The position numbers were made by a program, and so were the translations under genes. A stretch of DNA of 64,000 nt from Palsa-295 sp963781105 (GTDB lineage: Bacteria > Acidobacteriota > Terriglobia > Acidiferrales > UBA7541): positions 62,001 through 126,000 of the forward strand of contig CAWAED010000008.1 of NCBI GenBank assembly GCA_963781105.1, in the 5' to 3' direction. Every line of letters begins with the position of its first letter. Position 1 is the stretch's first letter. This document shows, in pieces, positions 17,663 to 27,211 of the stretch. Below the pieces are notes generated by a model. It was given only the letters and a program-made list of their open reading frames with translations. It did no database searches and was not told where the DNA came from.

Positions 17663-19615
17663 ATGCAGGAATTCGATCCGCACGTTCTGGAAGAAAAGCC
17701 GATTCCGCCGCCGGAAGAATTCAGCAAGGAGGCTCGTGTTGGATCGCTGGAAGAATACCGCGAGATGTATGCGGCGGCGCAGGCTGATCCTGAGACGTTC
17801 TGGGGGGAGCAGGCCAAGCTGCTGAACTGGTTCGAGGCTCCGCAGAAGACTTTGGAATGGAATCCGCCTCACGCCAAGTGGTTCGTGGGTGGAAAGCTGA
17901 ATGTCGCCTACAACTGCTTGGATCGCCACCTCGAGAAAAACGCGAACAAGCCAGCGCTGATGTGGGAAGCGGAAGACGGCTCAACGATTCAGTTCACTTT
18001 TGCCGAACTGCACGAGCGAGTCTGCAGGTTTGCCAATGCGCTGGAAGCCCTGCGGGTGGAACCGGGAGACTGCATCGCGATTTACATGCCGATGATTCCC
18101 GAGGCGGCGATCGCAATGCTGGCGTCGGCGCGGATCGGAGCAGTGCATTCCGTGGTTTTCGGGGGATTCAGCGCGACGGCGCTGGCCGATCGCATCGCGG
18201 ATGCGAAAGCGAAAATATTGATTACTGCCGACGGAGGTTATCGCCGAGGGAAAATCGTTCCGCTGAAGGAAACAGCGGATGCAGCGATGAAAAATTGCCC
18301 GACGATTGAGAAATGCGTCGTGGTGAGACGCACCAAGGAAGATGTGGCGTGGCAAGAAGGCCGCGATCTTTGGTGGCATGAGCTGGAGGAGAAAGCTTCC
18401 AAGGAACATGAAGCGCTGCCGTTTGATTCCGAGCAGCCGCTGTACATTCTTTACACCAGCGGCACGACCGGGAAACCCAAAGGCGTATTGCACACCTCCG
18501 CCGGTTATTTGCTGCAATGTACGTGGAGCACGCGGCTGGTTTTTGATTTGAATGATGACGATATTTATTGGTGCACGGCGGATATCGGGTGGGTGACGGG
18601 GCACAGTTACGTTGTGTATGGACCCTTGTCGAACGGAGCGAGCATTGTGATGTACGAGGGTGCGCCGGATTTTCCGAAGAGAGATCGCTTCTGGGAAATC
18701 ATTGACCGGTATAAAGTCACGATTTTTTACAGTTCGGCCACGGCGGTGCGCGCGTTCATGGCCTGGGGGGTGGATTGGCTGAAGCCGCATAGCCTGGCGA
18801 GCCTGCGGCTGCTTGGGACTGTCGGCGAGCCGATTAATCCCGCGGCTTGGAAATGGTATTTCGAGGCGATTGGAAAAAACCGCTGCCCGATTGTGGATAC
18901 GTGGTGGCAAACCGAGACCGGGTCCATTTTGATTTCACCGTTGCCGGGTGCGACGCCGACGAAGCCTGGTTCGGCTACTTTGCCGCTGCCCGGCGTGGTC
19001 GCAAAGGTTGTGAACTTGAGGGGCGAGCCCGTCGGGCCGGGTGAAACGGGGTATTTGACGATACAGAAACCTTGGCCTTCGATGCTGCGGACGATTTACG
19101 GGGACGATGAGCGTTATGCGCGCGAGTACTGGCAGCGGATTCCTGGTGTGTATTTCGCGGGCGACGCGGCGCAATGTGACAAGGACGGCTACATCTGGGT
19201 GCTGGGGCGCGTGGATGATGTGATCAAGGTTGCGGGGCACCGGCTCAGTTCGATGGAAATCGAGAGCGTGCTGGTGAGCCACGCGGCGGTGGCGGAAGCG
19301 GCGGTGGTCGCGAGGCCGGACGAAATTAAAGGCGAGGCCATTGTGTGTTTTGTCGCGCTGCGGACCGGGCACGAGCCTTCGAAGGCGCTCCGCAGCGAAT
19401 TGATGGACTTCGTGGCGAATACGATTGGCTCGATCGCGCGGCCTGCGGACTTGCGTTTTACGCCGCTATTGCCCAAGACGCGTAGTGGGAAGATTATGCG
19501 GCGTCTGCTGCGAGAGCTGGCGACGAAAGGGGCGGTTTCGGGCGATACGACGACGCTTGAAGATATGGCCGTGATCGAACGGCTGGTGAAGGCTCAGGCC
19601 GACGACGAAGAGTAG
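17663..19615 (+). CDS. acs: acetyl-coenzyme A synthetase
   Basis: A 650-residue AMP-forming acetyl-CoA ligase, normal length for Acs. Seen in order: the N-terminal ACAS domain, the P-loop-like YTSGTTGKPKGV near residue 264, the acetate-pocket stretch VDTWWQTETGS near 412, the hinge and A8 region GRVDDVIKVAGHRLSSMEIES near 515, and PKTRSGKIMRRLLR near 607, whose second Lys is the residue acetylated in regulated Acs enzymes. It makes acetyl-CoA from acetate, ATP and CoA. GGAGG lies 4 nt before the ATG. It stands alone, 118 nt before the membrane protein gene. Confidence 0.96.
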   Translation: MQEFDPHVLEEKPIPPPEEFSKEARVGSLEEYREMYAAAQADPETFWGEQAKLLNWFEAPQKTLEWNPPHAKWFVGGKLNVAYNCLDRHLEKNANKPALMWEAEDGSTIQFTFAELHERVCRFANALEALRVEPGDCIAIYMPMIPEAAIAMLASARIGAVHSVVFGGFSATALADRIADAKAKILITADGGYRRGKIVPLKETADAAMKNCPTIEKCVVVRRTKEDVAWQEGRDLWWHELEEKASKEHEALPFDSEQPLYILYTSGTTGKPKGVLHTSAGYLLQCTWSTRLVFDLNDDDIYWCTADIGWVTGHSYVVYGPLSNGASIVMYEGAPDFPKRDRFWEIIDRYKVTIFYSSATAVRAFMAWGVDWLKPHSLASLRLLGTVGEPINPAAWKWYFEAIGKNRCPIVDTWWQTETGSILISPLPGATPTKPGSATLPLPGVVAKVVNLRGEPVGPGETGYLTIQKPWPSMLRTIYGDDERYAREYWQRIPGVYFAGDAAQCDKDGYIWVLGRVDDVIKVAGHRLSSMEIESVLVSHAAVAEAAVVARPDEIKGEAIVCFVALRTGHEPSKALRSELMDFVANTIGSIARPADLRFTPLLPKTRSGKIMRRLLRELATKGAVSGDTTTLEDMAVIERLVKAQADDEE

Positions 19616-19733
19616 CGGCGGACTTCCGCTCTCGGCGTAGGCGCCATCCATCCACGCACGACGTAGGCTGTCACATCGTGCGGCAACCTGATATTCTCGC
19701 GACACGATCCTTTGCTGGGCATGAGGTACATTC

Positions 19734-20912
19734 ATGGCGCAGAGCGCACATCCCGCGATTCCCTACGGCGTAGCTGGCGTCCGCGAACGCACTGCTGCGA
19801 CTTGGTACATCTGGTGCGGAGTGCTTGGCGTTTCCTCCATTGTGTTCGGGCTGTACTGGGATATTTCGTGGCACATGAGCATCGGGCGCGACACGTTTTG
19901 GACTCCGGCGCACTTGGCTATTCAGTTGGGCGGCATTTTGGTGGGGACTATCAGTGCGTATCTGATTTTTTGGACGACGTGGAGTCACGACGTCGCGGCG
20001 AAGGCTGCTTCGATCAAGGTGTGGGGATTTTGCGGGCCGCTGGGCGCCTTTCTGGCGTGCTGGGGCGGCGTGATGATGGTGACGTCCGCGCCTTTCGATA
20101 ACTGGTGGCACAATTCGTTTGGATTGGACGTGGAGATTGTCAGCCCGCCGCACATGGTCCTTGGCCTGGGAATTATGGCGGTGGCAATTGGGGCGTTGCT
20201 GCTGCTCGTGAGTTGGATGAATCGCGCCGAGGGTGACGCGCACGTAAAATTGCGCAGGCTTTATCTCTATCTCGGTGGTGTGATTTTGTCGCTGCATTGG
20301 GTGCTGCTTTCGGAATACGCCGGCGGCGATCAGATGCATAGCCCGGAGTTTTACAGAGCGCTGTGCCTGGGAGTTCCGTTCATCTTGGTTTCGTTGGCGC
20401 GCGCGAGCGGATACCGCTGGGGTGCGACAGTGATCGCGGCGATTTACACGGCGTTGGTGCTGGGCCAATTGTGGATCATGCCGCTATTTCCCGCGACGCC
20501 GAAGCTGGGGCCGGTGTTCACAAACATCACGCACATGGTACCACTGGAATTTCCGACGCTCATTATTGTGCCGGCAATTGCGCTCGATTGGCTGCTGAAT
20601 CATTTCGGTGCGAAAAACAAATGGCTGCTGGCGTTCGTGCTCGGCACGGCTTACCTGGCGATCATGCTGGCGGCGCACTGGCCTTTTGGCGATTTCATGA
20701 TTTCGCCTGCGGCGCGCAATTGGGTCTTCGGCCAGAATTATTTTCCTTACATGCAGTCTCCTTCTGATTATCACTACCAGTGGGAGTTCGTGGATCGCGC
20801 GCCGACGACCGCGCTCTTTCTGCGTGGCATGGGCATTGCGCTTGCCACGGCGATCCTTGGGTCGCGCATTGGGCTGGGCGCTGGTGACGCGATGCGCCGG
20901 CTACGGCGGTAA
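19734..20912 (+). CDS. polytopic membrane protein with duplicated W-H...G-x-D...P-x-H motif
   Basis: A 392-residue protein with about eight to nine hydrophobic helices. Two helices begin with the same pattern: D-I-S-W-H-M-S-I-G-R-D-TFWTPAH (about residues 44-61) and D-N-W-W-H-N-S-F-G-L-D-VEIVSPPH (about 122-140). The conserved His and Asp residues near the membrane surface are the kind used for metal or heme binding, but this is inference. I cannot name a characterised family. The start has GAGG 8 nt upstream. The next gene starts 5 nt after its stop and encodes a His/Met-rich periplasmic protein, so the two probably work together. Confidence 0.75.
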   Translation: MAQSAHPAIPYGVAGVRERTAATWYIWCGVLGVSSIVFGLYWDISWHMSIGRDTFWTPAHLAIQLGGILVGTISAYLIFWTTWSHDVAAKAASIKVWGFCGPLGAFLACWGGVMMVTSAPFDNWWHNSFGLDVEIVSPPHMVLGLGIMAVAIGALLLLVSWMNRAEGDAHVKLRRLYLYLGGVILSLHWVLLSEYAGGDQMHSPEFYRALCLGVPFILVSLARASGYRWGATVIAAIYTALVLGQLWIMPLFPATPKLGPVFTNITHMVPLEFPTLIIVPAIALDWLLNHFGAKNKWLLAFVLGTAYLAIMLAAHWPFGDFMISPAARNWVFGQNYFPYMQSPSDYHYQWEFVDRAPTTALFLRGMGIALATAILGSRIGLGAGDAMRRLRR

Positions 20913-20917
20913 TTACG

Positions 20918-22486
20918 ATGCGTTGGACTCCAAGAGCACTCTTCATGCGGCGCTTCGCTGCGCTTTGCGCGATCATTGCCTTCCTGGGCGTTCCAGTACG
21001 GGCGCACGTGGGAAGTCCTGACGTTTACTTTCAGGGCGCTGCCGGGCCGTATCATCTGATTATTACCGTGCGCACGCCGCAGATGATTCCTGGAATCGCG
21101 GATGTGGAGATTTTGAGCGCGACGCCTGGCATTTCGAAAATCATCGCGGTGCCGACCTACATTGTGGGACCTGGCGCGAAATACCCTCCGGTCGGCGACG
21201 CATTGATCCAATCAAAAGACGATCCCCAGTCCTTTTCGGGCAAGGTGTGGCTGATGGAATCCGGCTCGTGGCAAATCCGCGTGCAGGTGGACGGGGCGCA
21301 AGGCGCGGGTGAACTCTCGCTGCCGGTGCCGGCCGCCGCGCGGAGCACGCTGCCGATGCAAAAATCGCTGGGCATGCTGCTATTCGCGCTGATGGTGCTT
21401 CTGGTCTCGGCGATTATTGCGATAGCGGGAGCCGCGCGGCGCGAGGGGATGCTTGAGCCGGGACAAGTGCCCGGTCCTGAGCATATGCGGCGAGGCCGCC
21501 GGGTGATGATCGGCGCTGCCGTGGTGGTGTTGGCGCTGCTGCTTTTCGGAAACTGGTGGTGGAATTCCGAGGCCTTTGCCAAAGCGCGGCAAATGATTTA
21601 CAAGGCGCCGCCACTGAATGTTTCGCTCGATCCCGGCGGTAAACTGATTTTGCAGATGGGTGATTCCGATTGGCACCGGACACGGCCAGAGACCGTGATG
21701 ACCAACTTGATTCCGGATCATGGCCACTTGATGCATCTGTTTTTGATTCGCGAGCCTGGTCTGGACCGCTTCTACCATCTGCATCCACAGCTGCAACCGG
21801 GCGTGCGGCCTGTGGGCACGAATTCCTTCGCGCTTGATTTGCCGGCGATGCCTGCGGGACGCTATCAGGTTTTTGCGGATGTGGTGCGGGAATCGGGCTT
21901 TCCAGACACAATGACGGCAGAAATTGATTTGCCAGACGTCCCGGGAGTTCCGCTTGCCGGGGACAATTCGGAGGCTGCTGCGTCGCCTCTCGCACGTCAC
22001 ACCGAGGAAGCGGCCTCGACCACCGCCGGCGCGAACAACTCCGACGGATCCGTGATGGTGCTGCCCGACAAGTACCGCATCGTCTGGGAGCGCGGGACCG
22101 CTCAGCTCGTGGCAAATCACTTCGTTTGGCTGCGCTTCCGGTTGGAAACGCCGAGCGGCAAGCCGGTGATGGATATGGAGCCTTACATGGGAATGGCGGG
22201 ACACGCGGAAATTGTGCGGTCGGATCGCTCGGTCTTCGCGCATATCCATCCGGATGGATCCGTGGCGATGGCGGCCCTGGAACTGACTCAGCGGAATCCT
22301 TCGACTCGCCCTGGTGAAGCGGCGACCGATCTGGGCATGAATATGGACTTGCGTATGGACCCAGCAGCCGCCGAAGTGTCGTTTCCGTATGGCTTTCCGA
22401 AGGCCGGGGAGTACAGGATCTTTGTGCAGATGAAGCGCGGGGGGCAGATAGAGACGGGTGTTTTCGATACGGACGTGATCCAGTAG
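20918..22486 (+). CDS. membrane-anchored periplasmic protein with His/Met-rich copper-site-like motifs
   Basis: A 522-residue protein with an N-terminal signal (about residues 10-30), a beta-rich domain beginning AHVGSPDVYFQG (to about 145), two hydrophobic helices (about 150-172 and 195-212), then two further beta-rich domains. The first has DHGHLMHLFLIREPGLDRFYHLHP (about 268-292, in two parts DHGHLMH and FYHLHP). The second has PYMGMAGHAEI, FAHIHPDG, and a Met-rich stretch DLGMNMDLRMDP. Such His/Met spacing resembles extracytoplasmic copper-binding proteins, though no known family is confirmed. ATG 20918 is used; ATG 20945 is an alternative. It forms an operon with the polytopic protein upstream. 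Confidence 0.75.
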   Translation: MRWTPRALFMRRFAALCAIIAFLGVPVRAHVGSPDVYFQGAAGPYHLIITVRTPQMIPGIADVEILSATPGISKIIAVPTYIVGPGAKYPPVGDALIQSKDDPQSFSGKVWLMESGSWQIRVQVDGAQGAGELSLPVPAAARSTLPMQKSLGMLLFALMVLLVSAIIAIAGAARREGMLEPGQVPGPEHMRRGRRVMIGAAVVVLALLLFGNWWWNSEAFAKARQMIYKAPPLNVSLDPGGKLILQMGDSDWHRTRPETVMTNLIPDHGHLMHLFLIREPGLDRFYHLHPQLQPGVRPVGTNSFALDLPAMPAGRYQVFADVVRESGFPDTMTAEIDLPDVPGVPLAGDNSEAAASPLARHTEEAASTTAGANNSDGSVMVLPDKYRIVWERGTAQLVANHFVWLRFRLETPSGKPVMDMEPYMGMAGHAEIVRSDRSVFAHIHPDGSVAMAALELTQRNPSTRPGEAATDLGMNMDLRMDPAAAEVSFPYGFPKAGEYRIFVQMKRGGQIETGVFDTDVIQ

Positions 22487-22597
22487 CGGGTTCGCCGTTG
22501 ACGGCGATGCGCTGCGCTCGAGAGTGTTCCAAAGCCTCTCGTTGGGTTGACGCGTCGCAGTGGTTGACTGCGGCGGGCGAGCCCCGCCTTGCAACAG

Positions 22598-22615
22598 GCG
22601 GCGGCAAGCCGCCGC
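22598..22615 (+). repeat. GC-rich hairpin repeat between convergent genes
   Basis: GCGGCGGC-AA-GCCGCCGC is a perfect 8-bp stem with a 2-nt gap, in the 166-nt space between two convergent genes. A run of six T follows about 35 nt later (near 22650). It resembles dispersed hairpin repeats and may also help end transcription. Confidence 0.5.
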
Positions 22616-22652
22616 ACTCCCAGATCGTGCCCCTTCATCATCTGATTCTTTT

Positions 22653-23456
22653 TTAGGCTTTATCGCCGCGCATCATTTTGGCGGAGATTTTTGTTACAAG
22701 GCTTCTGGGGGCCATGCGCTGCGATTCTTTCATCAGTTTGTTCATGAAGCCGGAAATTACGTAGGGTTTTCCGTTGGCCAGGGCTTCTAGGCCCACGCGC
22801 GCGACTTTGTCGGCTGTTTCCGCTTTGCGGAAGATGCGGTCCGGCTGTTGGGCGACTGTTTGAAATTCCGTCGTGGTGGTGCCCGGGCAGAGAGCGGAAA
22901 CGCGCACGCCGAAATGGCGCATCTCCTCGGCGACGCCTTCCGCGAAAATCAGATCGAAGGCCTTGGTCGCGCCGTACTCTGAACTGTAAGGGAGCGGCTG
23001 AAAGCCTGCCAGAGACGCGACGATCATCACGTCGCCGTGCCGACGTTCAACCATTGCGGGCAAATAGATGCGCGTGAGATGCACCACAGCGGCGCAATTC
23101 ACCTGAACCATCTCCAGCATCTTCTGCAGGGATATTTCGTGCGTGTTGCCGAAGGCGCCGAAGCCGGCATTGTTGATTAGCAGCTCGATTTCGATCTTCT
23201 TGCCGGTGGTGAAGGCATAGATTTCCGCCGGCGCCTCGCGCTGCGTCAAGTCCGCGACGAAAACCTCGACTTTGATACCGTGCTTCGCGGTTAGGTCGGC
23301 AGACAGTTGCTGAAGACGGTCCACGCGGCGAGCCGTCAGTACTAGATTTGCGCCCCCCTGAGCGAGCAATTTTGCCAGCTCCATGCCGATCCCGGCGCTC
23401 GCGCCGGTAATCAGCGCCCACTTGCCGCGCCACTCCTGCTTCCAACGTTCCGCCAC
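22653..23456 (-). CDS. SDR-family short-chain dehydrogenase
   Basis: A 267-residue classical SDR. The cofactor motif TGASAGIG is near residue 17, NNAG near 95, the catalytic Ser near 147 (VASLAG) and the YGATK active-site motif near 160. The region after it (LCPGTTTTEF) fits the DltE/YdfG-like group. The substrate is unknown; members often reduce keto groups on fatty acyl or sugar compounds. Its C-terminal stretch (GKPYVISGFMNKLMKES) is seen in acyl-chain-related SDRs, but this is a weak hint. The PGPGW protein gene lies 119 nt upstream on the same strand. Confidence 0.9.
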   Translation of the reverse strand: MAERWKQEWRGKWALITGASAGIGMELAKLLAQGGANLVLTARRVDRLQQLSADLTAKHGIKVEVFVADLTQREAPAEIYAFTTGKKIEIELLINNAGFGAFGNTHEISLQKMLEMVQVNCAAVVHLTRIYLPAMVERRHGDVMIVASLAGFQPLPYSSEYGATKAFDLIFAEGVAEEMRHFGVRVSALCPGTTTTEFQTVAQQPDRIFRKAETADKVARVGLEALANGKPYVISGFMNKLMKESQRMAPRSLVTKISAKMMRGDKA

Positions 23457-23575
23457 GAAACCTCCGGGTGCCCGCGAGTGGATGAATAGAGCTCGGGTCC
23501 GAACAATAGTAGCGCCTACGGACGGGCGGAGGGTGATGAATCTAAAGGGCGAACGTCGGGATAAGTCGGCTTGGC

Positions 23576-23887
23576 TCAGGCACTGCCGGGTTTGGCGCGG
23601 GGGAGGACGGAGTCCCGAAGGCGGATTCCCTGCTCCTTCATTCGCTCGAGGAGGCGGCGAGCCCAGACAAACTCGGCTGCCAGGACGCCCAGCGCCAACA
23701 TGATGGTGAGCCAGCCGGGGCCGGGGGTCATGATCATGAGAACCCCGAGCGCTAGCAGGGTGAACCCGAAGAGAATCTTCAGGAAGCGCTTCGCCTGTTG
23801 TAAGGACCTAATCAGCACTTTGGCGTCTCGATTCGGCCGGTTAATCGCCGCCGCGTTGCTGCGCGACGGTGATTGGATGCTCCACAT
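23576..23887 (-). CDS. small PGPGW-type membrane protein
   Basis: A 103-residue protein with a single hydrophobic hairpin containing the MTPGPGWLTIMLALGVLA signature of the PGPGW family of putative transmembrane proteins. A basic N-terminal region of about 35 residues precedes it and a charged helix (ERMKEQGIRLRD) follows. Family function is unknown. The start is uncertain: the first ~20 residues look unlike the family and a GTG about 23 codons in is possible. Confidence 0.7.
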   Translation of the reverse strand: MWSIQSPSRSNAAAINRPNRDAKVLIRSLQQAKRFLKILFGFTLLALGVLMIMTPGPGWLTIMLALGVLAAEFVWARRLLERMKEQGIRLRDSVLPRAKPGSA

Positions 23888-24062
23888 CCAACTAAGTATC
23901 GGCGTGCACGTAAAATTCCATTATTGCAAGTTTCGCGGACGCCACTGTGATCATGAGAGCGCTGGCGACAATGAATGGCAGGACGGAGGCGTCGCGGCTC
24001 GGCTTGCCGAACTTGGGAAAAGAGCCTGACCGGACGTGCCGCCCGGCTCCGACAGAAGCGAC

Positions 24063-24773
24063 TTAGAACTTGAATACGACGCCGGCAGAAGCCTTGGGGC
24101 TGACCTGATACGTGCCAAAATAATTGCTGGCGACGGCGTCAACGGCAAAACGCAGAGCCATGTGCCGCGCGTGGCCGTTCAGATCAACGCCGCCCCCAAC
24201 GACCCCAGCGACAGCGCTTTGGTTGCCGTAAGGCGTCTGCGGCGTGATGAACACGACCCCAATGAGCGCATGCGCCCAGAAATCCATACCTTTGGGACCG
24301 ACATAGCGGAGGCGGGGCCCGCCGCCGAAGAAAACCAGCCAGGAGTTTTGTCCCGGTTGACTGCCATAAACGGCAAAAACTTCCCCGTCTGCACCCAGCC
24401 AGTCGCGATACCAGTAGACGATCGACGCATTCCCCCCATTCATGTTTGAACGGATACCGGGTACTTCATAAAACCGGAAGAACGTGTAACCGACGGACAC
24501 ATCGTAACTATACTTTTCAAAAACACCTTGGACGCCTTGCGGGGGTGGCTGGGGAGGCGGGATAGGTGTCGGAAGTGCGAAGACAGGCGATGAAGTAGCG
24601 AATGCCGGTGCGCCGAACATTGTGGTGCCGCTGGAGGTTGGAGTGGCCGGCGAAGGCGACGATGTCATGAACGAAGGCGCTGCCAAAGTTACATAGTTGC
24701 CAAAATTTGTCTGGGCCCCTGCGGTTAAAGCCAATGACAACAGGGCGCCCGCCAAAACAGAGATATATTTCAT
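24063..24773 (-). CDS. outer-membrane beta-barrel-like protein
   Basis: A 236-residue protein with a signal peptide (residues 1-20, ending GAQ), a Ser/Thr/Pro-rich linker (about 35-80, with PIPPPQPPPQG), then alternating beta-strand sequence from YSYDVSVGYTFFRF to the end VSPKASAGVVFKF. The final Phe is the usual outer-membrane insertion signal. OmpA-like or opacity-type beta-barrels have this look; no binding function can be read. It stands alone between convergent and divergent neighbours. Confidence 0.75.
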   Translation of the reverse strand: MKYISVLAGALLSLALTAGAQTNFGNYVTLAAPSFMTSSPSPATPTSSGTTMFGAPAFATSSPVFALPTPIPPPQPPPQGVQGVFEKYSYDVSVGYTFFRFYEVPGIRSNMNGGNASIVYWYRDWLGADGEVFAVYGSQPGQNSWLVFFGGGPRLRYVGPKGMDFWAHALIGVVFITPQTPYGNQSAVAGVVGGGVDLNGHARHMALRFAVDAVASNYFGTYQVSPKASAGVVFKF

Positions 24774-24991
24774 CGTCTATTTCCCCCAGACGAAGGAATG
24801 CTCACCCGCCTACTGAGTTAACTGTGACCGATAGCGGAAGGCCATGTCCATACGTTTGATGGAGTGTGCCGCGAGGGAATCACCTGTTCGCAGGGACAGT
24901 GAACGATGGCGTTTTAGAGTCGCCAACAGCACAATCACCGCGTCAGGGCCATTGACTGGCGATTTAGCCTATAGTACAGAAAGAGTTACCC

Positions 24992-27172
24992 ATGGTCCGC
25001 CCTCTCACGCTGATTGTCCTCAGTATTGCGGTTTTCTTCGCCTTTCCCGTTTCAGGAGCGAAGCACGAGAGTTGGGTAGAGGTGCGCAGCTCGAATTTCA
25101 TCGTGGTGAGCAACGCGGGCGAAAAGCAGGCGAGGAAAACGGCGATCCGCTTCGAGCAAATTCGCGCGGTGTTTCGCCAATCCATTGCGGTGGCCAGCGC
25201 ACATCCCAGTCCGGCCATCACCATTCTCGCGGTAAAGGATGAGGACTCCATGCGGGCGCTGCTGCCCGAATACTGGGCCAAGGGGCACGTGCATCCTGCC
25301 GGAATTTTCGTCGAGAACCTGAACCAATATTTCGCGCTGGTGCAACTCGACGCCCCGGGCTCCAATCCCTATAACACGATTTACCACGAATATTACCATT
25401 CGCTCACGCTTCCCTACTTCCCCAATCTGCCATTGTGGGTGGCGGAGGGTCTCGCGGAATTCTGGGGAAACACGGAGGTGAGCGATTCAGGAACGAAGAT
25501 GGGTGAGGCAGACGCTGATTTGATTGAGGAGCTGAAGCAGAGCAGCTTGATACCGCTCGACGTGCTTTTCAAGGTGGATCAAAGCTCGCCGTATTACAAC
25601 GAGGACCACAAGACTTCGATTTTTTATGCGGAATCCTGGGCGCTGATTCACTACCTGATGATCGGAGATAAGGCCGCGCACCGGCCCGCGCTGCAAGCAT
25701 ATCTCGAGGCACTTTCTCATGGAGCGAGCCAGGACCAAGCCGCAGCCAAAGCTTTTGGAGATTTGACGAAGCTGCAGAATGCGCTCAGCGCTTACGTAAG
25801 AAATCAGGCCTTCTACTATTTAAAATCACCGCCGCCACCGGAAATTCCCGCGAGCGAAATACAGGTGCGTGAGCTTTCCGAGGCGGAAGCGGATGCTTAT
25901 CGCGGCGGGTTCTGCGCGGTGGCTGGCAAGACGGAAACGGCGAAGCCGCTGCTCGAGGACGCGGTGAAACTCGATCCGAAGCTGGCGCTGGGTTATCAAT
26001 ACCTTGGCTTCGCCGAATATCAAGATGGGCAAAAATCCGAGGCGCTGGCCGATTTCACGCGCGCGATTGAACTGGATCCCAAGAACGCGCTGACGCGTTA
26101 CTTGCGAGCGTATCTGGCGTCCACGCAAGCCGGGACGATTGGCAACGATCAGCAGCTCGAAGAAGACTTGCGTGCAGCGATTGCGGCCAGCCCGAATTTC
26201 GCGCCGCCGTATGGAGTGCTGGGGGTATATCTCGCGGTGCAAGGAGAAAGGCTGCCCGAAGCGCTGGCGCTCGCGAACAAGGCAGTGGAACTCGAACCCG
26301 GCAACTCGACTTACAGGCTGGATCGGGCGCAGGTGTACGCGCGGATGAATCGTTACGCCGACGCGCGAGTTGCTGCGGAGCAGGCGAGGGAGACTGCCAG
26401 AAGTCCTCAGCAGAGAGAGGCAGTGCAACAATTCTTCGCATTCTTGCAGGCGGCACAGCGCAACGTAGGAAACAATCTCTCGGCTGCGAATGATAACGAT
26501 GCAAGTGAGAATTCTCGCCCGTCGGGGGCCGAGGAGGCGCAGGAGACAGCCCCGCCGGCGACTCACGGTGCGGGAAATCTGCGCGAGGCAACGGGAGTGG
26601 TGACGGAGTTGAGTTGTATGAACGGCTTGAAGATCAGAATTGAGACGGCCGCGGGGCCTCTTACGCTGCAATTGACTGCGGGGACGCAGCTGCGGTTTCG
26701 CCTGGCGTCAAGACCCGCGGGCCCCTTCAATCCGTGCACGGCGCTGAAAGGCCAGCGCGTGACCGTGGAATATGAACCGACGGACGCAAGCGGGAAAACA
26801 GGATCGTTGCAGTCGGTGACCGTGCTGGGAGCGGCGGATGACGCGGGCGGCGCGCCGAATCTTCCGGGAGCGCGGCGGATGGGCGGTGGCGCGACAAGTC
26901 GCCAAACAGTGACCAGCTCGGCTGAGGGCACCGTGGAGCAGGTGAGCTGTACTGGCAACGAGATGCTGATGAAGCTGGCCGCAGGCGACTCGTCTATCAC
27001 GCTGCACGCGCGCGACGCGTCGAGAGTGCCAGTAGAGAAGGATGTGGCGTTTGACGCGCGCGATTTTCAGATATGTTCTCAGCTGCAGGGACACAGCGCG
27101 AAGGTTACCTTTGTCGTGATCGCTGGCAAGACGTATGACGGAGAAATTCAGTCGGTCGAAGTTCTGAAATAA
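24992..27172 (+). CDS. exported gluzincin-type metallopeptidase with TPR repeats and two tandem C-terminal domains
   Basis: A 726-residue protein. A signal peptide (about 1-22) is followed by a DUF1570-like peptidase domain with the zinc site H132-E-Y-Y-H136 and Glu152 (in VAEGLAEFWG). TPR repeats span about 310-500 (ALADFTRAIELDPKNA and related). A low-complexity linker (about 505-535) leads to two similar beta-rich domains: GVVTELSCMNGLKIRIET and GTVEQVSCTGNEMLMKLAA start them, and NPCTALKGQRVTVEYE and QICSQLQGHSAKVTFV end them, so each has two conserved Cys. The zinc residues are intact. Probably a periplasmic peptidase with interaction domains; the substrate is unknown. Confidence 0.85.
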   Translation: MVRPLTLIVLSIAVFFAFPVSGAKHESWVEVRSSNFIVVSNAGEKQARKTAIRFEQIRAVFRQSIAVASAHPSPAITILAVKDEDSMRALLPEYWAKGHVHPAGIFVENLNQYFALVQLDAPGSNPYNTIYHEYYHSLTLPYFPNLPLWVAEGLAEFWGNTEVSDSGTKMGEADADLIEELKQSSLIPLDVLFKVDQSSPYYNEDHKTSIFYAESWALIHYLMIGDKAAHRPALQAYLEALSHGASQDQAAAKAFGDLTKLQNALSAYVRNQAFYYLKSPPPPEIPASEIQVRELSEAEADAYRGGFCAVAGKTETAKPLLEDAVKLDPKLALGYQYLGFAEYQDGQKSEALADFTRAIELDPKNALTRYLRAYLASTQAGTIGNDQQLEEDLRAAIAASPNFAPPYGVLGVYLAVQGERLPEALALANKAVELEPGNSTYRLDRAQVYARMNRYADARVAAEQARETARSPQQREAVQQFFAFLQAAQRNVGNNLSAANDNDASENSRPSGAEEAQETAPPATHGAGNLREATGVVTELSCMNGLKIRIETAAGPLTLQLTAGTQLRFRLASRPAGPFNPCTALKGQRVTVEYEPTDASGKTGSLQSVTVLGAADDAGGAPNLPGARRMGGGATSRQTVTSSAEGTVEQVSCTGNEMLMKLAAGDSSITLHARDASRVPVEKDVAFDARDFQICSQLQGHSAKVTFVVIAGKTYDGEIQSVEVLK

Positions 27173-27211
27173 AGAGATTCGAAAACAGGCCGCCGGCTTC
27201 GCACGAGGAAT

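Noticed and set aside
21380..22607. Long minus-strand frames of about 400 residues
   Set aside because: Shadows of the His/Met-rich protein gene on the plus strand; no signal, motif or start signals.
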